Source: Fimenecus sp051881455 | GTDB taxonomy: Bacteria; Bacillota; Clostridia; Oscillospirales; Acutalibacteraceae | Assembly: GCA_051881455.1 (NCBI GenBank) | Contig: JBJEPX010000034.1 | Span: forward strand, 1 to 53,955 | DNA length: 53,955 nucleotides | Direction: 5' to 3' | Shown here: positions 43,277 through 51,843 of the stretch, one piece after another | Position numbering within the stretch: the first letter of the stretch is position 1 | Layout: every line of letters begins with the position of its first letter | Translations under genes and position numbers: made by a program | Notes under the pieces: generated by a model | The model's database searches: none | The model's input: the letters and a program-made list of their open reading frames with translations, nothing else | Told to the model about the DNA's origin: nothing

Positions 43277-45592
43277 ATGGTTGAAAAGATTTTAAAAAGA
43301 GACGGCAGAGAGGTGGATTTTTCCATCGAAAAAATCGCAAATGCCGTGTATCAGGCTGCAAAGGCAACAGGCGGTAAGGATTTTGACGAGGCAATGGAAG
43401 TCGCAAAGCTTGCGGTACAATATATTGAGCGTGACGGAATAGCTGTTCCCACCGTTGAGCAGATTCAGGACTATGTGGAAAAAACACTGATTGAAACGGG
43501 CCACGCAAGAACGGCTAAAAAATACATTCTTTACAGAGCGGAGCGTTCCCGCGTTCGTGAAATGAACACCCGCCTTATGAAAACATATGAGGATTTGACC
43601 TTCGTTTCCGCAAAGGATAATGATGTTAAGCGTGAAAATGCCAATATCGACGGCGATACCTCAATGGGTACGATGCTCAAATACGGCTCCGAGGGTGCAA
43701 AGCAGTTCAATGTTCTCCACATTTTAAAGCCGGAGCACGCAAAGGCTCATCAGGAGGGCGATATTCATATTCACGATATGGACTTCCTCACTCTTACAAC
43801 GACCTGCTGTCAGATTGACCTTTTAAAGCTTTTCGACGGGGGATTTTCAACAGGTCACGGCTTTTTGCGTGAGCCTAACGATATAGCAAGCTATTCAGCC
43901 CTTGCATGTATCGCTATTCAGTCCAACCAAAACGACCAGCACGGAGGTCAGAGTATCCCCAACTTTGACTACGGAATGGCTCCCGGCGTTAAAAAGACAT
44001 ATAAGAAAAAATACATCGACAATCTTTCAAAAGCGCTTGAATTGCTTGACGGCATTGATAATGCAAAGGATAAGTGCAAAGTGATTTGCGCCGATATTGA
44101 GAGCAAAAAGGGCGTAATTCCCTGCCTTGCAAACGATAACGATTATCAGAAGCTTGAAGCAAAAGAGCTGGCTTCCAAATTAAAACTTTCAGCCGAGGAA
44201 ATTGAAAAGGCACAGCGCTTTGCCGTTACGAAAGCCGCCGAGGAAACAGACAGAGCAACATATCAGGCAATGGAGGCTCTTGTTCATAACCTTAATACCA
44301 TGCATTCCCGCGCAGGCGCACAGATTCCGTTCTCATCTATAAACTACGGAACAGATACCTCTCCCGAGGGCAGAATGGTGATCAAAAATGTAATGCTTGC
44401 AACCGAGGCAGGCTTGGGCAACGGCGAAACACCCGTATTCCCCATTCACATTTTCAAGCTTAAAGCAGGAGTCAGCTACAATCCCGAGGACCCCAACTAC
44501 GATTTGTTCAAGCTTGCTTGCAGAGTATCTGCAAAGCGCCTTTTCCCCAACTTCTCATTTATGGACGCTCCCTTCAACAAGGAGTTTTATGTTGAGGGTG
44601 ACCCCAACACAGAGGTTGCATATATGGGCTGCCGTACAAGAGTTATGGCAAACAATTACGATAAAACACGCAATGTGACAGGCGGCAGAGGAAACCTTTC
44701 CTTCACCTCCGTAAACCTTCCCAGAATAGCAATTAAGGCTCACGGAAATCTTGATTATTTCTTTGAGGAGCTTGACAGAAAGATTGACCTTGTAATTGCT
44801 CAGCTTCTTGAACGCTTTGAGATTCAGGCAAAGAGAAAGGTCAGAAACTATCCGTTCCTTATGGGACAGGGCATTTGGCTTGATTCCGAAAAGCTGGGTA
44901 TTGACGATGAGGTAAGAGAGGTCCTTAAACACGGTACTCTCACAATCGGCTTTATCGGCCTTGCGGAAACACTTAAAGCCCTTATCGGCAAGCATCACGG
45001 TGAGTCAAAGGAAGCACAGAATTTAGGTCTTGAAATTATTCACCATATGCGTCAGCGCGCCGATGAAGCAAGCGAGATGACAGGTCTTAATTTCTCACTT
45101 ATCGCAACTCCCGCTGAGGGACTTTCAGGCAGATTTGTAAGAATGGACAGAGAGCGTTACGGCGAAATCCCAGGCGTAACGGACAGAAAGTATTATACCA
45201 ACTCTTTCCATGTTCCCGTATATTATCCCATTTCCGCATTTGATAAGATCAGAATTGAGGCGCCTTATCATGCGCTTACAAACGGCGGTCATATCTCTTA
45301 TGTTGAAATGGACGGCGACCCCACACAGAACCTTGATGCATTTGAGGCAGTTATCCGTTGCATGTACGATGCAGGCATCGGTTACGGCTCTATAAACCAC
45401 CCCGTTGACCGTGACCCCGTTTGCGGATACACAGGAATTATCGGCGATGTTTGCCCCCGTTGCGGACGCCATGAGGGTGAAGGCGTTGATGTTGAGGTGC
45501 TCAAAAAACTTAAAGGCTACAGCAGAGATGTACATTGCTGTGACGAAAATACGCTTGAGGAAGCTGATAAGCTCCCCAATCCCGTAGAATAA
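43277..45592 (+). CDS. nrdD: Anaerobic ribonucleoside-triphosphate reductase, large part lacking the glycyl-radical domain
   Basis: 771 residues from the ATG at 43277, nine bases after GGAGG; an in-frame start 16 codons earlier lacks this signal. It has an N-terminal ATP-cone (about 3-92, KRDGREVDFSIEKI), a catalytic barrel, and a C-terminal zinc region DPVCGYTGIIGDVCPRCGR (about 715-733). The protein then continues into a unique stretch with HCC and stops at PNPVE. The canonical C-terminal RxxGYL glycyl-radical finger is missing and is supplied by the next small gene. It reduces NTPs to dNTPs without oxygen. Confidence 0.9.
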   Translation: MVEKILKRDGREVDFSIEKIANAVYQAAKATGGKDFDEAMEVAKLAVQYIERDGIAVPTVEQIQDYVEKTLIETGHARTAKKYILYRAERSRVREMNTRLMKTYEDLTFVSAKDNDVKRENANIDGDTSMGTMLKYGSEGAKQFNVLHILKPEHAKAHQEGDIHIHDMDFLTLTTTCCQIDLLKLFDGGFSTGHGFLREPNDIASYSALACIAIQSNQNDQHGGQSIPNFDYGMAPGVKKTYKKKYIDNLSKALELLDGIDNAKDKCKVICADIESKKGVIPCLANDNDYQKLEAKELASKLKLSAEEIEKAQRFAVTKAAEETDRATYQAMEALVHNLNTMHSRAGAQIPFSSINYGTDTSPEGRMVIKNVMLATEAGLGNGETPVFPIHIFKLKAGVSYNPEDPNYDLFKLACRVSAKRLFPNFSFMDAPFNKEFYVEGDPNTEVAYMGCRTRVMANNYDKTRNVTGGRGNLSFTSVNLPRIAIKAHGNLDYFFEELDRKIDLVIAQLLERFEIQAKRKVRNYPFLMGQGIWLDSEKLGIDDEVREVLKHGTLTIGFIGLAETLKALIGKHHGESKEAQNLGLEIIHHMRQRADEASEMTGLNFSLIATPAEGLSGRFVRMDRERYGEIPGVTDRKYYTNSFHVPVYYPISAFDKIRIEAPYHALTNGGHISYVEMDGDPTQNLDAFEAVIRCMYDAGIGYGSINHPVDRDPVCGYTGIIGDVCPRCGRHEGEGVDVEVLKKLKGYSRDVHCCDENTLEEADKLPNPVE

Positions 45593-45627
45593 TAAAAAGT
45601 ATAATTAATTTTAAGGAGGAAATTAAA

Positions 45628-45807
45628 ATGGCAGCAAAGAAAGAAAAAGTAATGGTAGGCGAAGGCGTAGGCTTCGAGAGAATAAGAAGAATCACAGGAT
45701 ACCTTGTAGGTACTCTTGACCGCTTCAACGATGCGAAATATGCCGAGGTACAGGACAGAGTTAAGCACTCAATCGGTACAGGCAGCGGAGAAATGGAGCA
45801 GTTATAA
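45628..45807 (+). CDS. Stand-alone glycyl-radical domain of anaerobic ribonucleotide reductase (59 residues)
   Basis: Residues 16-47 match the extreme C-terminus of ordinary NrdD, with the radical-bearing motif RRITGYLVGTLDRF (Gly24) followed by DRVKHS. It has its own strong ribosome binding site (AAGGAGG, 8 bp before ATG) and starts 35 bp after the nrdD stop. Its TAA overlaps the nrdG ATG by one base. The spacing, in-frame integrity and RBS argue against a simple frameshift: the radical domain is a separate peptide, analogous to the YfiD spare part of pyruvate formate-lyase. NrdG would install the glycyl radical on it. Confidence 0.85.
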   Translation: MAAKKEKVMVGEGVGFERIRRITGYLVGTLDRFNDAKYAEVQDRVKHSIGTGSGEMEQL

Positions 45808-46316
45808 TGTCCACTCCGTTAAGGCTTGCCGGAGTTATCCGTGAATCCGTTGTGGACGGTCCGGGCTGGCGCTTTGTGGTCTTTTCACAAGGGTGCAGGC
45901 ATAATTGTGAGGGCTGTCACAATCCCCAAACTCACGATTTCAACGGCGGCTATATGAGCGATGTCGATAAAATAATTGGTGAAATAAAAAAGGACCCGTT
46001 GCTTAAAGGCGTAACTTTAAGCGGCGGGGATCCTTTTGAACAGGCTGAAAATTTTTCGGTTCTTGCAAAAGAGGTTCACGCGTTAGGGCTTGATGTTGTG
46101 ACCTATACGGGCTATACCTTTGAACAGCTTTATAAGGGTATGGAAAAGAATGAGGGTTGGCGTCATTTGCTTTCGGAAACCGATATTTTGATTGACGGTA
46201 AATTCGTTCTTTCAAAGAAATCTCTTAACTGTAAGTTCAGAGGTTCCACAAATCAGCGTGTAATCGACCCGAAAAAATCTCTTGAAACAGGCAAGGCTGT
46301 TGAAATTGAAATATGA
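45807..46316 (+). CDS. nrdG: Anaerobic ribonucleotide reductase activating protein (radical SAM)
   Basis: 169 residues. The radical-SAM cluster motif CRHNCEGC (about 30-37, CX3CX2C) is followed by GVTLSGGDPFEQ, the glycine-rich SAM-binding strand. It uses a [4Fe-4S] cluster and S-adenosylmethionine to generate the glycyl radical of NrdD. The ATG overlaps the stop of the small radical-domain gene (TAATG), so the activase is translationally coupled to its actual substrate domain. Confidence 0.95.
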   Translation: MSTPLRLAGVIRESVVDGPGWRFVVFSQGCRHNCEGCHNPQTHDFNGGYMSDVDKIIGEIKKDPLLKGVTLSGGDPFEQAENFSVLAKEVHALGLDVVTYTGYTFEQLYKGMEKNEGWRHLLSETDILIDGKFVLSKKSLNCKFRGSTNQRVIDPKKSLETGKAVEIEI

Positions 46317-46325
46317 CATAAACAC

Positions 46326-46358
46326 AAAGGGACTTGTTCACATTGAACAAGTCCCTTT
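46326..46358. terminator. Bidirectional terminator between nrdG and the NSS transporter
   Basis: 15-bp arms AAAGGGACTTGTTCA (46326-46340) and TGAACAAGTCCCTTT (46344-46358) between convergent genes. Confidence 0.9.
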
Positions 46359-46366
46359 GATATAAC

Positions 46367-47731
46367 TTAAAATTTACTTACAATACCCATAATCAAAATA
46401 ACAGCGACAATAACGGGTAAAACAAAGGTCATATAACCTCTCATCCAATTTTTAACTTTAAGTCCTTTGCCTGCGTTTGCTTCATTGACAAAGTTTTTCC
46501 AACCCCAGCCGTAACGGGTTGTGCAGAAAATAATAAATATGAGAGAACCTAAGGGCAACAGAATGTTGCTTACAACAAAGTCCTCTAAATCCATAATGTT
46601 TGAGCCCTCGCCGAAAGGTGTAATACCGCTTAACAGGTTAAATCCCAAAGCACAGGGGAGAGAAAGCACAAGCATAAGCACACAGTTAATTGCACAGGAT
46701 TTTTTTCGGCTTACATTAAATACGTCCATTGTGCATGAAATAATATTTTCAAAAACAGCAAGTACGGTGGAAAGTGCCGCAAAGCTCATAAATAAGAAGA
46801 ACAGGCTGCCCCATAGTCTGCCCATGGGCATATGGTTGAAAATGTTGGGCAGGGTGATAAATATAAGGCTTGGACCGCTGTCAGGCTCAACACCGTATGC
46901 AAAGCAGGCAGGGAAAATAATAAGTCCCGAGGCAAGTGCTACAAATGTGTCAAGTACCGCAACATTTACAGATTCACCTAAAAGAGAGCGCTTTTTATCA
47001 ATGTAACTGCCGAAAATTGCCATAGAACCGATGCCGAGACTCAAGGTAAAGAACGCCTGATTCATGGCTCCTGCAATAACATTTCCTATACCGATTTCTT
47101 TCATTCTTTTAAAGTCGGGTAAAAGGTAGAATTTAAGTCCTTGTGCACCGCCGTCGATAAAAACGCTGTTGATTGCCAGCACAACCATAATGGCAAGGAG
47201 CGCCAGCATCATAAACTTTGTTATTCTCTCAAGACCTTTTTGCAGGCTGAATGAGCATATAAAAAATCCGAAAATAACAACAATTGCCATATATATTATT
47301 GCCTGTGCAGGGCTTCCAAGCATATTGGAGAATATGCCTGCAACTGCTTCTGTATCCGCCCCCACAAATTTGCCGCCTGCGGTTGAGATGAAGTAGTTCA
47401 GCATCCAGCCTGCAACGGTGGTGTAAAACATCATCAAAAGATAGTTGCCTGCCATTGCAGCGTAGCCGTGCAAATGCCATTTACTGCCCTTGGGTTCAAG
47501 CTCACGATAAAGCATTGCAGGGCTCTTCTGACTTGCTCTGCCAAGTGAAAACTCCATTGTCATAACGGGAATCCCCAATACGGCAAGGAAGAACAAATAT
47601 ACCAAAACAAAAGCTCCGCCGCCGTATTGACCTGCCATATACGGAAATTTCCAAACATTTCCTATTCCGATGGCGCATCCGGCGCTGATGAGTATAAAGC
47701 CCAAACGGCTTCCTAATTTTTCTCTGTCCAT
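46367..47731 (-). CDS. Neurotransmitter:sodium symporter (SNF) family transporter
   Basis: 454 residues from the ATG 47729-47731, which follows TAGGAGACG; a longer in-frame start lacks a signal. It has about eleven to twelve helices in the LeuT fold. Helix 1 SAGCAIGIGNVWKFPYMAGQYGGGAF carries the substrate and sodium-binding loop (key residues GNVWKFP, about 21-27), and the SPAMLYRELEPKG segment is typical of bacterial members. It imports an amino acid or related amine with sodium; the substrate is unknown. Confidence 0.9.
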   Translation of the reverse strand: MDREKLGSRLGFILISAGCAIGIGNVWKFPYMAGQYGGGAFVLVYLFFLAVLGIPVMTMEFSLGRASQKSPAMLYRELEPKGSKWHLHGYAAMAGNYLLMMFYTTVAGWMLNYFISTAGGKFVGADTEAVAGIFSNMLGSPAQAIIYMAIVVIFGFFICSFSLQKGLERITKFMMLALLAIMVVLAINSVFIDGGAQGLKFYLLPDFKRMKEIGIGNVIAGAMNQAFFTLSLGIGSMAIFGSYIDKKRSLLGESVNVAVLDTFVALASGLIIFPACFAYGVEPDSGPSLIFITLPNIFNHMPMGRLWGSLFFLFMSFAALSTVLAVFENIISCTMDVFNVSRKKSCAINCVLMLVLSLPCALGFNLLSGITPFGEGSNIMDLEDFVVSNILLPLGSLIFIIFCTTRYGWGWKNFVNEANAGKGLKVKNWMRGYMTFVLPVIVAVILIMGIVSKF

Positions 47732-47804
47732 GTTTCGTCTCCTAAATTTCAGTATCTTCAAAAGAATACCATAACAGAGAGTTTATTGCAAGTTTTTTAT
47801 AACA

Positions 47805-47837
47805 AAAGGCAGTGTTGTTTTAGCCACACTGCCTTTT
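47805..47837 (-). terminator. Terminator downstream of ung
   Basis: Arms AAAAGGCAGTGT (47805-47816) and ACACTGCCTTTT (47826-47837), 14 bp beyond the ung stop. It could also serve as a barrier before the NSS gene. Confidence 0.8.
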
Positions 47838-47851
47838 GCTTATCATCTTAT

Positions 47852-48520
47852 TTATTTTATTTGCCAGTCAATACCTTTTCCGTAATGCTTTTCGAGAAAT
47901 TCGTTGGCTTTTTTAAAATGTCCGTTGTCAAAAAAACCGTTGTATGCGGAAAGGGGACTTGGGTGCGCCGATTGAAGCACCAGGTGAACGGGATTTGTAA
48001 TAAGCTTTGTTTTTGCTCTCGCATTGGCTCCCCACAGCAAAAATACCATAGGCTCGGGACGCTGATTTAAAAGCTTAATAACATCGTCGGTGAATATTTC
48101 CCAGCCCATACCTTTGTGGCTGTTGGGGCAGCTGTCCCTTACGGTAAGCACCGTGTTCATCAGCAGAACGCCCTGTTGCGCCCAGTATGTAAGCTCGCCG
48201 TTTTCGGGAATGGGATAGCCGTATTCAGCGTGGATTTCCTTGTATATGTTTTGAAGGGAGGGCGGGGGAGGAACTCCCTTTTTTACCGAGAAACAAAGCC
48301 CGTGAGCCTGACCCGGCTGATGATATGGGTCCTGCCCCAAAATCACAACTCTCACATCTCTGTAATCCGTGTATTTCAAGCTGTTGAATATATCGTTCAT
48401 TGGCGGATATATCTTGTGGGTTTTGTATTCATTTGCAAGAAATTTCCGCAATTCCGGATAATACGGCTTTTCAAATTCACTTTTTAAAAGTAAATCCCAA
48501 TTATTGTTAAACTTAACCAT
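47852..48520 (-). CDS. ung: Uracil-DNA glycosylase
   Basis: 222 residues from the ATG at 48518-48520, behind GGAGC; five extra codons upstream are possible. Family 1 motifs are complete: water-activating GQDPYHQPGQAHGLCFSV (about 61-78), LLMNTVLTV and the DNA-intercalating HPSPLSAY loop. It excises uracil from DNA in base-excision repair. It overlaps the end of murC by 8 bp. Confidence 0.95.
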   Translation of the reverse strand: MVKFNNNWDLLLKSEFEKPYYPELRKFLANEYKTHKIYPPMNDIFNSLKYTDYRDVRVVILGQDPYHQPGQAHGLCFSVKKGVPPPPSLQNIYKEIHAEYGYPIPENGELTYWAQQGVLLMNTVLTVRDSCPNSHKGMGWEIFTDDVIKLLNQRPEPMVFLLWGANARAKTKLITNPVHLVLQSAHPSPLSAYNGFFDNGHFKKANEFLEKHYGKGIDWQIK

Positions 48521-49892
48521 TTTTAAGCTCCGCAATCATCATATGAGCAGATTTGTAAATATCGCCGCAGCCCATTGTCAGTACAAGGTCGCCCGGTTTT
48601 GCATTTTTAACAACGAAATCTGCAACCTCCTCCTGTGTGTTAAACCAAACGGAATTGGGTATTTTCTCTGCAAGCTGTGAGGTGTATATATTGTATGTGT
48701 TGATTTCCCGTGAACCCATAATTTCCGTCATAACACAGCGGTCGGGGATTTTAAGCACATCAACAAATTCATCAAAGTGCATTACCGTTCTTGAATATGT
48801 GAAGGGCTGAAAAACCGCCCAAACGGTGTTGTAACCCATTTTCATTGCCGCTTCAAGGGTTACCTTCAATTCGGCAGGGTGATGTGCGTAATCATCAATA
48901 AAATCAATACCTTTGTAGGTGCCAAGGTGTTCAAACCGTCTGCCTGCACCGTGGAACTCTTCAATTCCCTTTACGCAGTCCGGGAATTTTGCCCCTGAAT
49001 AAACGGACGCTGCGACCGCCGCCAACGCATTTAAAATATTGTGCTTTCCCGGAATGGATAGGGAAACATTGCCCAAACGCTCACCCTTATACATAATGTC
49101 AAACCGTGTAAAAGCACCCTTGTATTCCTCAATATTTGCGGCATAGTAATCGTTAGAGCTTTCAAAACCGAAAGAGATCATATCCTTGCCTTGAATATCT
49201 TTTATGGCTTTAAGTGTGTTTGCATCATCACCGTTATATATTATTGCTTTTGTGGCGGATTTTGCGAATTTTTCAAAACTCAAAATAAGATTATCCATTG
49301 TTTTGAAGTATTCAAGATGGTCCTCGTCAATGTTAAGAATAACCGCAACATCGGGAGACATATAAAGAAAAGTGTCCTGATATTCGCAGGATTCCATAAC
49401 GATATTTTCGGTTTTACCCACTCTGCCGTAACTGTCGGTTAAAGGGAGCTTCCCGCCGATAACTGCCGAGGGGTCAAGACCTGCGTCAATCATAACCTGC
49501 GTAGTCATTGAAGTAACCGTTGTTTTGCCGTGAGTACCGCAAACGCCGACGCAGTTAGAAAAACGGCGTGAGAGCTCACCTAAAAGTTCGGCGCGTTGAA
49601 AGGTGGGAACACCGCTTTCAAAAGCGGCTTTTAATTCGGGGTTGTCACGGCTTATGGCGGCGGAGTACACAATCATATCCGCGCCCTTAATATTTTCCGC
49701 CTTTTGCCCCATCATAACGGGGATTCCCATTTTGCGGATTCGCTCAACAATGGAGCTTTCGTTGTTGTCAGAGCCTTGCAGGGAGTAGCCCTTGCTGTGG
49801 AGTATTTCGGCAAGAGGGCACATTCCGCTGCCGCCTATGCCGATAAAATGTATTTTTTTTGCGTTTTTAAGTACGGTTGAAATATCGCTCAT
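48513..49892 (-). CDS. murC: UDP-N-acetylmuramate-L-alanine ligase
   Basis: 459 residues, full length. An N-terminal UDP-binding Rossmann domain (HFIGIGGSGMCPLAEIL), a central ATPase with GTHGKTTVTSM (about 117-127) and a C-terminal domain with DDYAHHPAEL make up the Mur ligase. It adds L-alanine to UDP-MurNAc in the cytosolic stage of peptidoglycan synthesis. It is followed by ung with overlap. Divergent from dpaA. Confidence 0.95.
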   Translation of the reverse strand: MSDISTVLKNAKKIHFIGIGGSGMCPLAEILHSKGYSLQGSDNNESSIVERIRKMGIPVMMGQKAENIKGADMIVYSAAISRDNPELKAAFESGVPTFQRAELLGELSRRFSNCVGVCGTHGKTTVTSMTTQVMIDAGLDPSAVIGGKLPLTDSYGRVGKTENIVMESCEYQDTFLYMSPDVAVILNIDEDHLEYFKTMDNLILSFEKFAKSATKAIIYNGDDANTLKAIKDIQGKDMISFGFESSNDYYAANIEEYKGAFTRFDIMYKGERLGNVSLSIPGKHNILNALAAVAASVYSGAKFPDCVKGIEEFHGAGRRFEHLGTYKGIDFIDDYAHHPAELKVTLEAAMKMGYNTVWAVFQPFTYSRTVMHFDEFVDVLKIPDRCVMTEIMGSREINTYNIYTSQLAEKIPNSVWFNTQEEVADFVVKNAKPGDLVLTMGCGDIYKSAHMMIAELKNG

Positions 49893-49986
49893 ATTTATAA
49901 ATCCTTTCGGCGTGTTATTTCTTTTAAGATTATCGTGTTGTCTTATTTATTATATTGCAAACGGACAAAAATTTAAACCCCTAATC

Positions 49987-50013
49987 ACCATTTTTTGCAA
50001 AAAACATAGGATG
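49987..50013 (+). promoter_or_regulatory. Possible sigma-K-type promoter of dpaAB
   Basis: An AC at 49987-49988 and CATAGGATG at 50005-50013 are 16 bp apart, resembling the mother-cell sigma-K pattern (AC, 16-17 bp, CATANNNTA). SpoVF is sigma-K controlled in Bacillus subtilis. Weak, by eye. Confidence 0.4.
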
Positions 50014-50039
50014 TATTGCAGGGTAAGGAGGGCTTTATA

Positions 50040-50897
50040 ATGAAAAACAGAAATATAGTAATAATCGGCGGCGACAAACGACAGAAATATCTTAAAACAT
50101 ACCTTGTTTCAAAGGGGTACGACACAGAATCCTACGGACTTTTTGACTGGGACGATGACAACGACAGATTAAAGTCGCTGATAGGCCCCAAAACAGCGGT
50201 GGTGCTGCCTCTTCCTGCCACGAGAAACGAAAAAACCGTAAATATGCCATTTTCCAAAAGAGAAACTTCCCTTGAACGGGTGCTGAGCCTTTTGGGTAAA
50301 GATAACATAGTGTTCGGCGGAATAATCAGGGGAGAATTGCTGTCCAGACTTCGGGAAACGGAAATTCCCTTTGTGGATTATTACGACGCGCAGTTTATTG
50401 AGAAAAATGCGGTGCTCACCGCTTTCGGAACGCTTAAAATCCTGCTTGAACATATTGATTTTGTCTTGTCTATGGGCAATTACGCCGTCACAGGCTATGG
50501 CAGAGTGGCAAAAGAAACGGCGGCGGTGCTCAATTCTCTTTCCTGTAAGGTAACTGTTTTCGCACGCAATCCGTCACAGCGTCAGGATGCTGTTAAAAAG
50601 GGCTGTAACGCTTTTCCCATAGAGGAGCTTTCCCGCCGTGCCGATGAATTTGATATAATAATAAATACTGTCCCGTCACAAATTATCGGCAGGGATGTAA
50701 TAAAAAATATGAAAAAGGACGGTAAAATAATCGAGCTTGCCTCCGCGCCTTACGGTGTGGATTTTGACGAGGCGAGAAAAAATTCGGTTGATGTAATAAA
50801 AGCGTTCGGTCTTCCGGGCAAATATACCCCAAAAACAGCAGGGGAGATAATCGGAAAAAGAATTGAAGAATTTTTGCAAAGGGAGGAAAAAGAATGA
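50040..50897 (+). CDS. dpaA: Dipicolinate synthase subunit A
   Basis: 285 residues from the ATG at 50040, behind GTAAGGAGG. NIVIIGGDKRQKYL begins an N-terminal Rossmann-like domain (about 1-120), and ALTTV/ YAVTGYGRVAKETAAVL (about 150-170) begins the NAD(P)-binding domain. With subunit B it makes dipicolinic acid from the lysine-pathway dihydrodipicolinate in the mother cell for spore core dehydration. Four bases overlap dpaB. Confidence 0.9.
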   Translation: MKNRNIVIIGGDKRQKYLKTYLVSKGYDTESYGLFDWDDDNDRLKSLIGPKTAVVLPLPATRNEKTVNMPFSKRETSLERVLSLLGKDNIVFGGIIRGELLSRLRETEIPFVDYYDAQFIEKNAVLTAFGTLKILLEHIDFVLSMGNYAVTGYGRVAKETAAVLNSLSCKVTVFARNPSQRQDAVKKGCNAFPIEELSRRADEFDIIINTVPSQIIGRDVIKNMKKDGKIIELASAPYGVDFDEARKNSVDVIKAFGLPGKYTPKTAGEIIGKRIEEFLQREEKE

Positions 50898-51466
50898 GCA
50901 CAGAAACTGTGGGATTTGCCATGTGCGGCTCTTTCTGCACCTTTAAAAAAGTAATCCCGCAAATGAAAGAATTAAAAGACAGGGGATACAGAGTAATTCC
51001 CATAATGTCACAAACAGCATATTCCACGGACACCCGCTTCGGCGCCGCCCGTGATTTTATAGAGAAAATCGAAAATATATGCGGTGAAAAAATTGTTCAC
51101 ACAATAGAGAATGCGGAGCCCATAGGACCAAAAAAGCTTCTTGATGTGCTCCTTATTGCGCCCTGTACGGGAAATACCTTGGGGAAAATGGCAAACGGAA
51201 TTACGGATACCTCCGTAACGCTTGCCGCAAAGGCACACCTGAGAAACATGAGACCTGTAATTATAGCCGTTTCAACCAATGATGCGCTGGGAGCCGCCGC
51301 AAAGAACATAGGACTTTTAATGAACAGCAAAAATATATATTTTGTACCCATGAAACAGGACGATGCAAAGGAAAAACCCAATTCGATTGTGGCAGATTTT
51401 ACCAAAATCTCAGAAACCGTAGAATCAGTGCTCCAAAACAAACAGCCTCAACCGATTTTGTTATAA
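50894..51466 (+). CDS. dpaB: Dipicolinate synthase subunit B
   Basis: 190 residues of the flavoprotein (HFCD) fold: VGFAMCGSFCTFKKVIPQM at the N-terminus, IAPCTGNTLGKMANGITDT in the middle, and PVIIAVSTNDALGAAAKN. Together with dpaA it indicates a spore-forming organism. Overlaps dpaA (ATGA), so expressed as one unit. Confidence 0.92.
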   Translation: MSTETVGFAMCGSFCTFKKVIPQMKELKDRGYRVIPIMSQTAYSTDTRFGAARDFIEKIENICGEKIVHTIENAEPIGPKKLLDVLLIAPCTGNTLGKMANGITDTSVTLAAKAHLRNMRPVIIAVSTNDALGAAAKNIGLLMNSKNIYFVPMKQDDAKEKPNSIVADFTKISETVESVLQNKQPQPILL

Positions 51467-51492
51467 AAAAGTAGGTTTTGTTATAATAATAA

Positions 51493-51734
51493 GTAGGGGC
51501 GATTCACGAATCGCCCCTACGGGTTAAGCAAAAAATCAAATTACCTCACCACATCTTGTCTCCCCTGAAAGGGGAGATGTCAACGAAGTTGACAGAGGGG
51601 TTGTTTTGCGGAACGATGAGGCATCGTCCCCTACGAATTATTATAAAATATTATGATTACCGATAGGGCGGGATACCCTACAATAACGCCGTAAATCGGC
51701 TTCCCCTTGAGGGGAAGCTGTCGGCGTAGCCGAC
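51493..51734. repeat. Second palindromic repeat cluster (REP-like), inverted relative to the 12.5-kb block
   Basis: Three consecutive modules are seen. The first is a perfect 13-bp-arm hairpin GTAGGGGCGATTC (51493-51520). The second (51558-51637) carries the GTCTCCCCTGAAAGGGGAGA and TGTCAACGAAGTTGACA hairpins, followed by TTGTTTTGCGGAACGATG...CATCGTCCCCTAC, the reverse complement of the module near 12461-12540. The third pairs CTTCCCCTTGAGGGGAAG (51700-51717) with GTCGGCGTAGCCGAC (51720-51734). It fills the gap between dpaB and the aminopeptidase; no gene is seen in it. Confidence 0.85.
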
Positions 51735-51798
51735 TGATGAGGTGTATATCTCGAAACAATATGCAAAATTATATTAAATTCTATGAATAACGAAAAAA

Positions 51799-51828
51799 TC
51801 TCCCCTTGGCAATTGCGCCGAGGGGAGA
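51799..51828 (-). terminator. Terminator of the M18 aminopeptidase gene
   Basis: Arms TCTCCCCTTGGC (51799-51810) and GCCGAGGGGAGA (51817-51828, one G-T pair), followed on the minus strand by six Ts. Confidence 0.85.
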
Positions 51829-51843
51829 AAATTATATATCAAA

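Noticed and set aside
45593..45627. Frameshift or sequencing error separating nrdD from its radical domain
   Set aside because: The interval contains stop codons, an A/T-rich spacer and a strong ribosome binding site; nrdD also has a distinct tail rather than a truncated homologous end.
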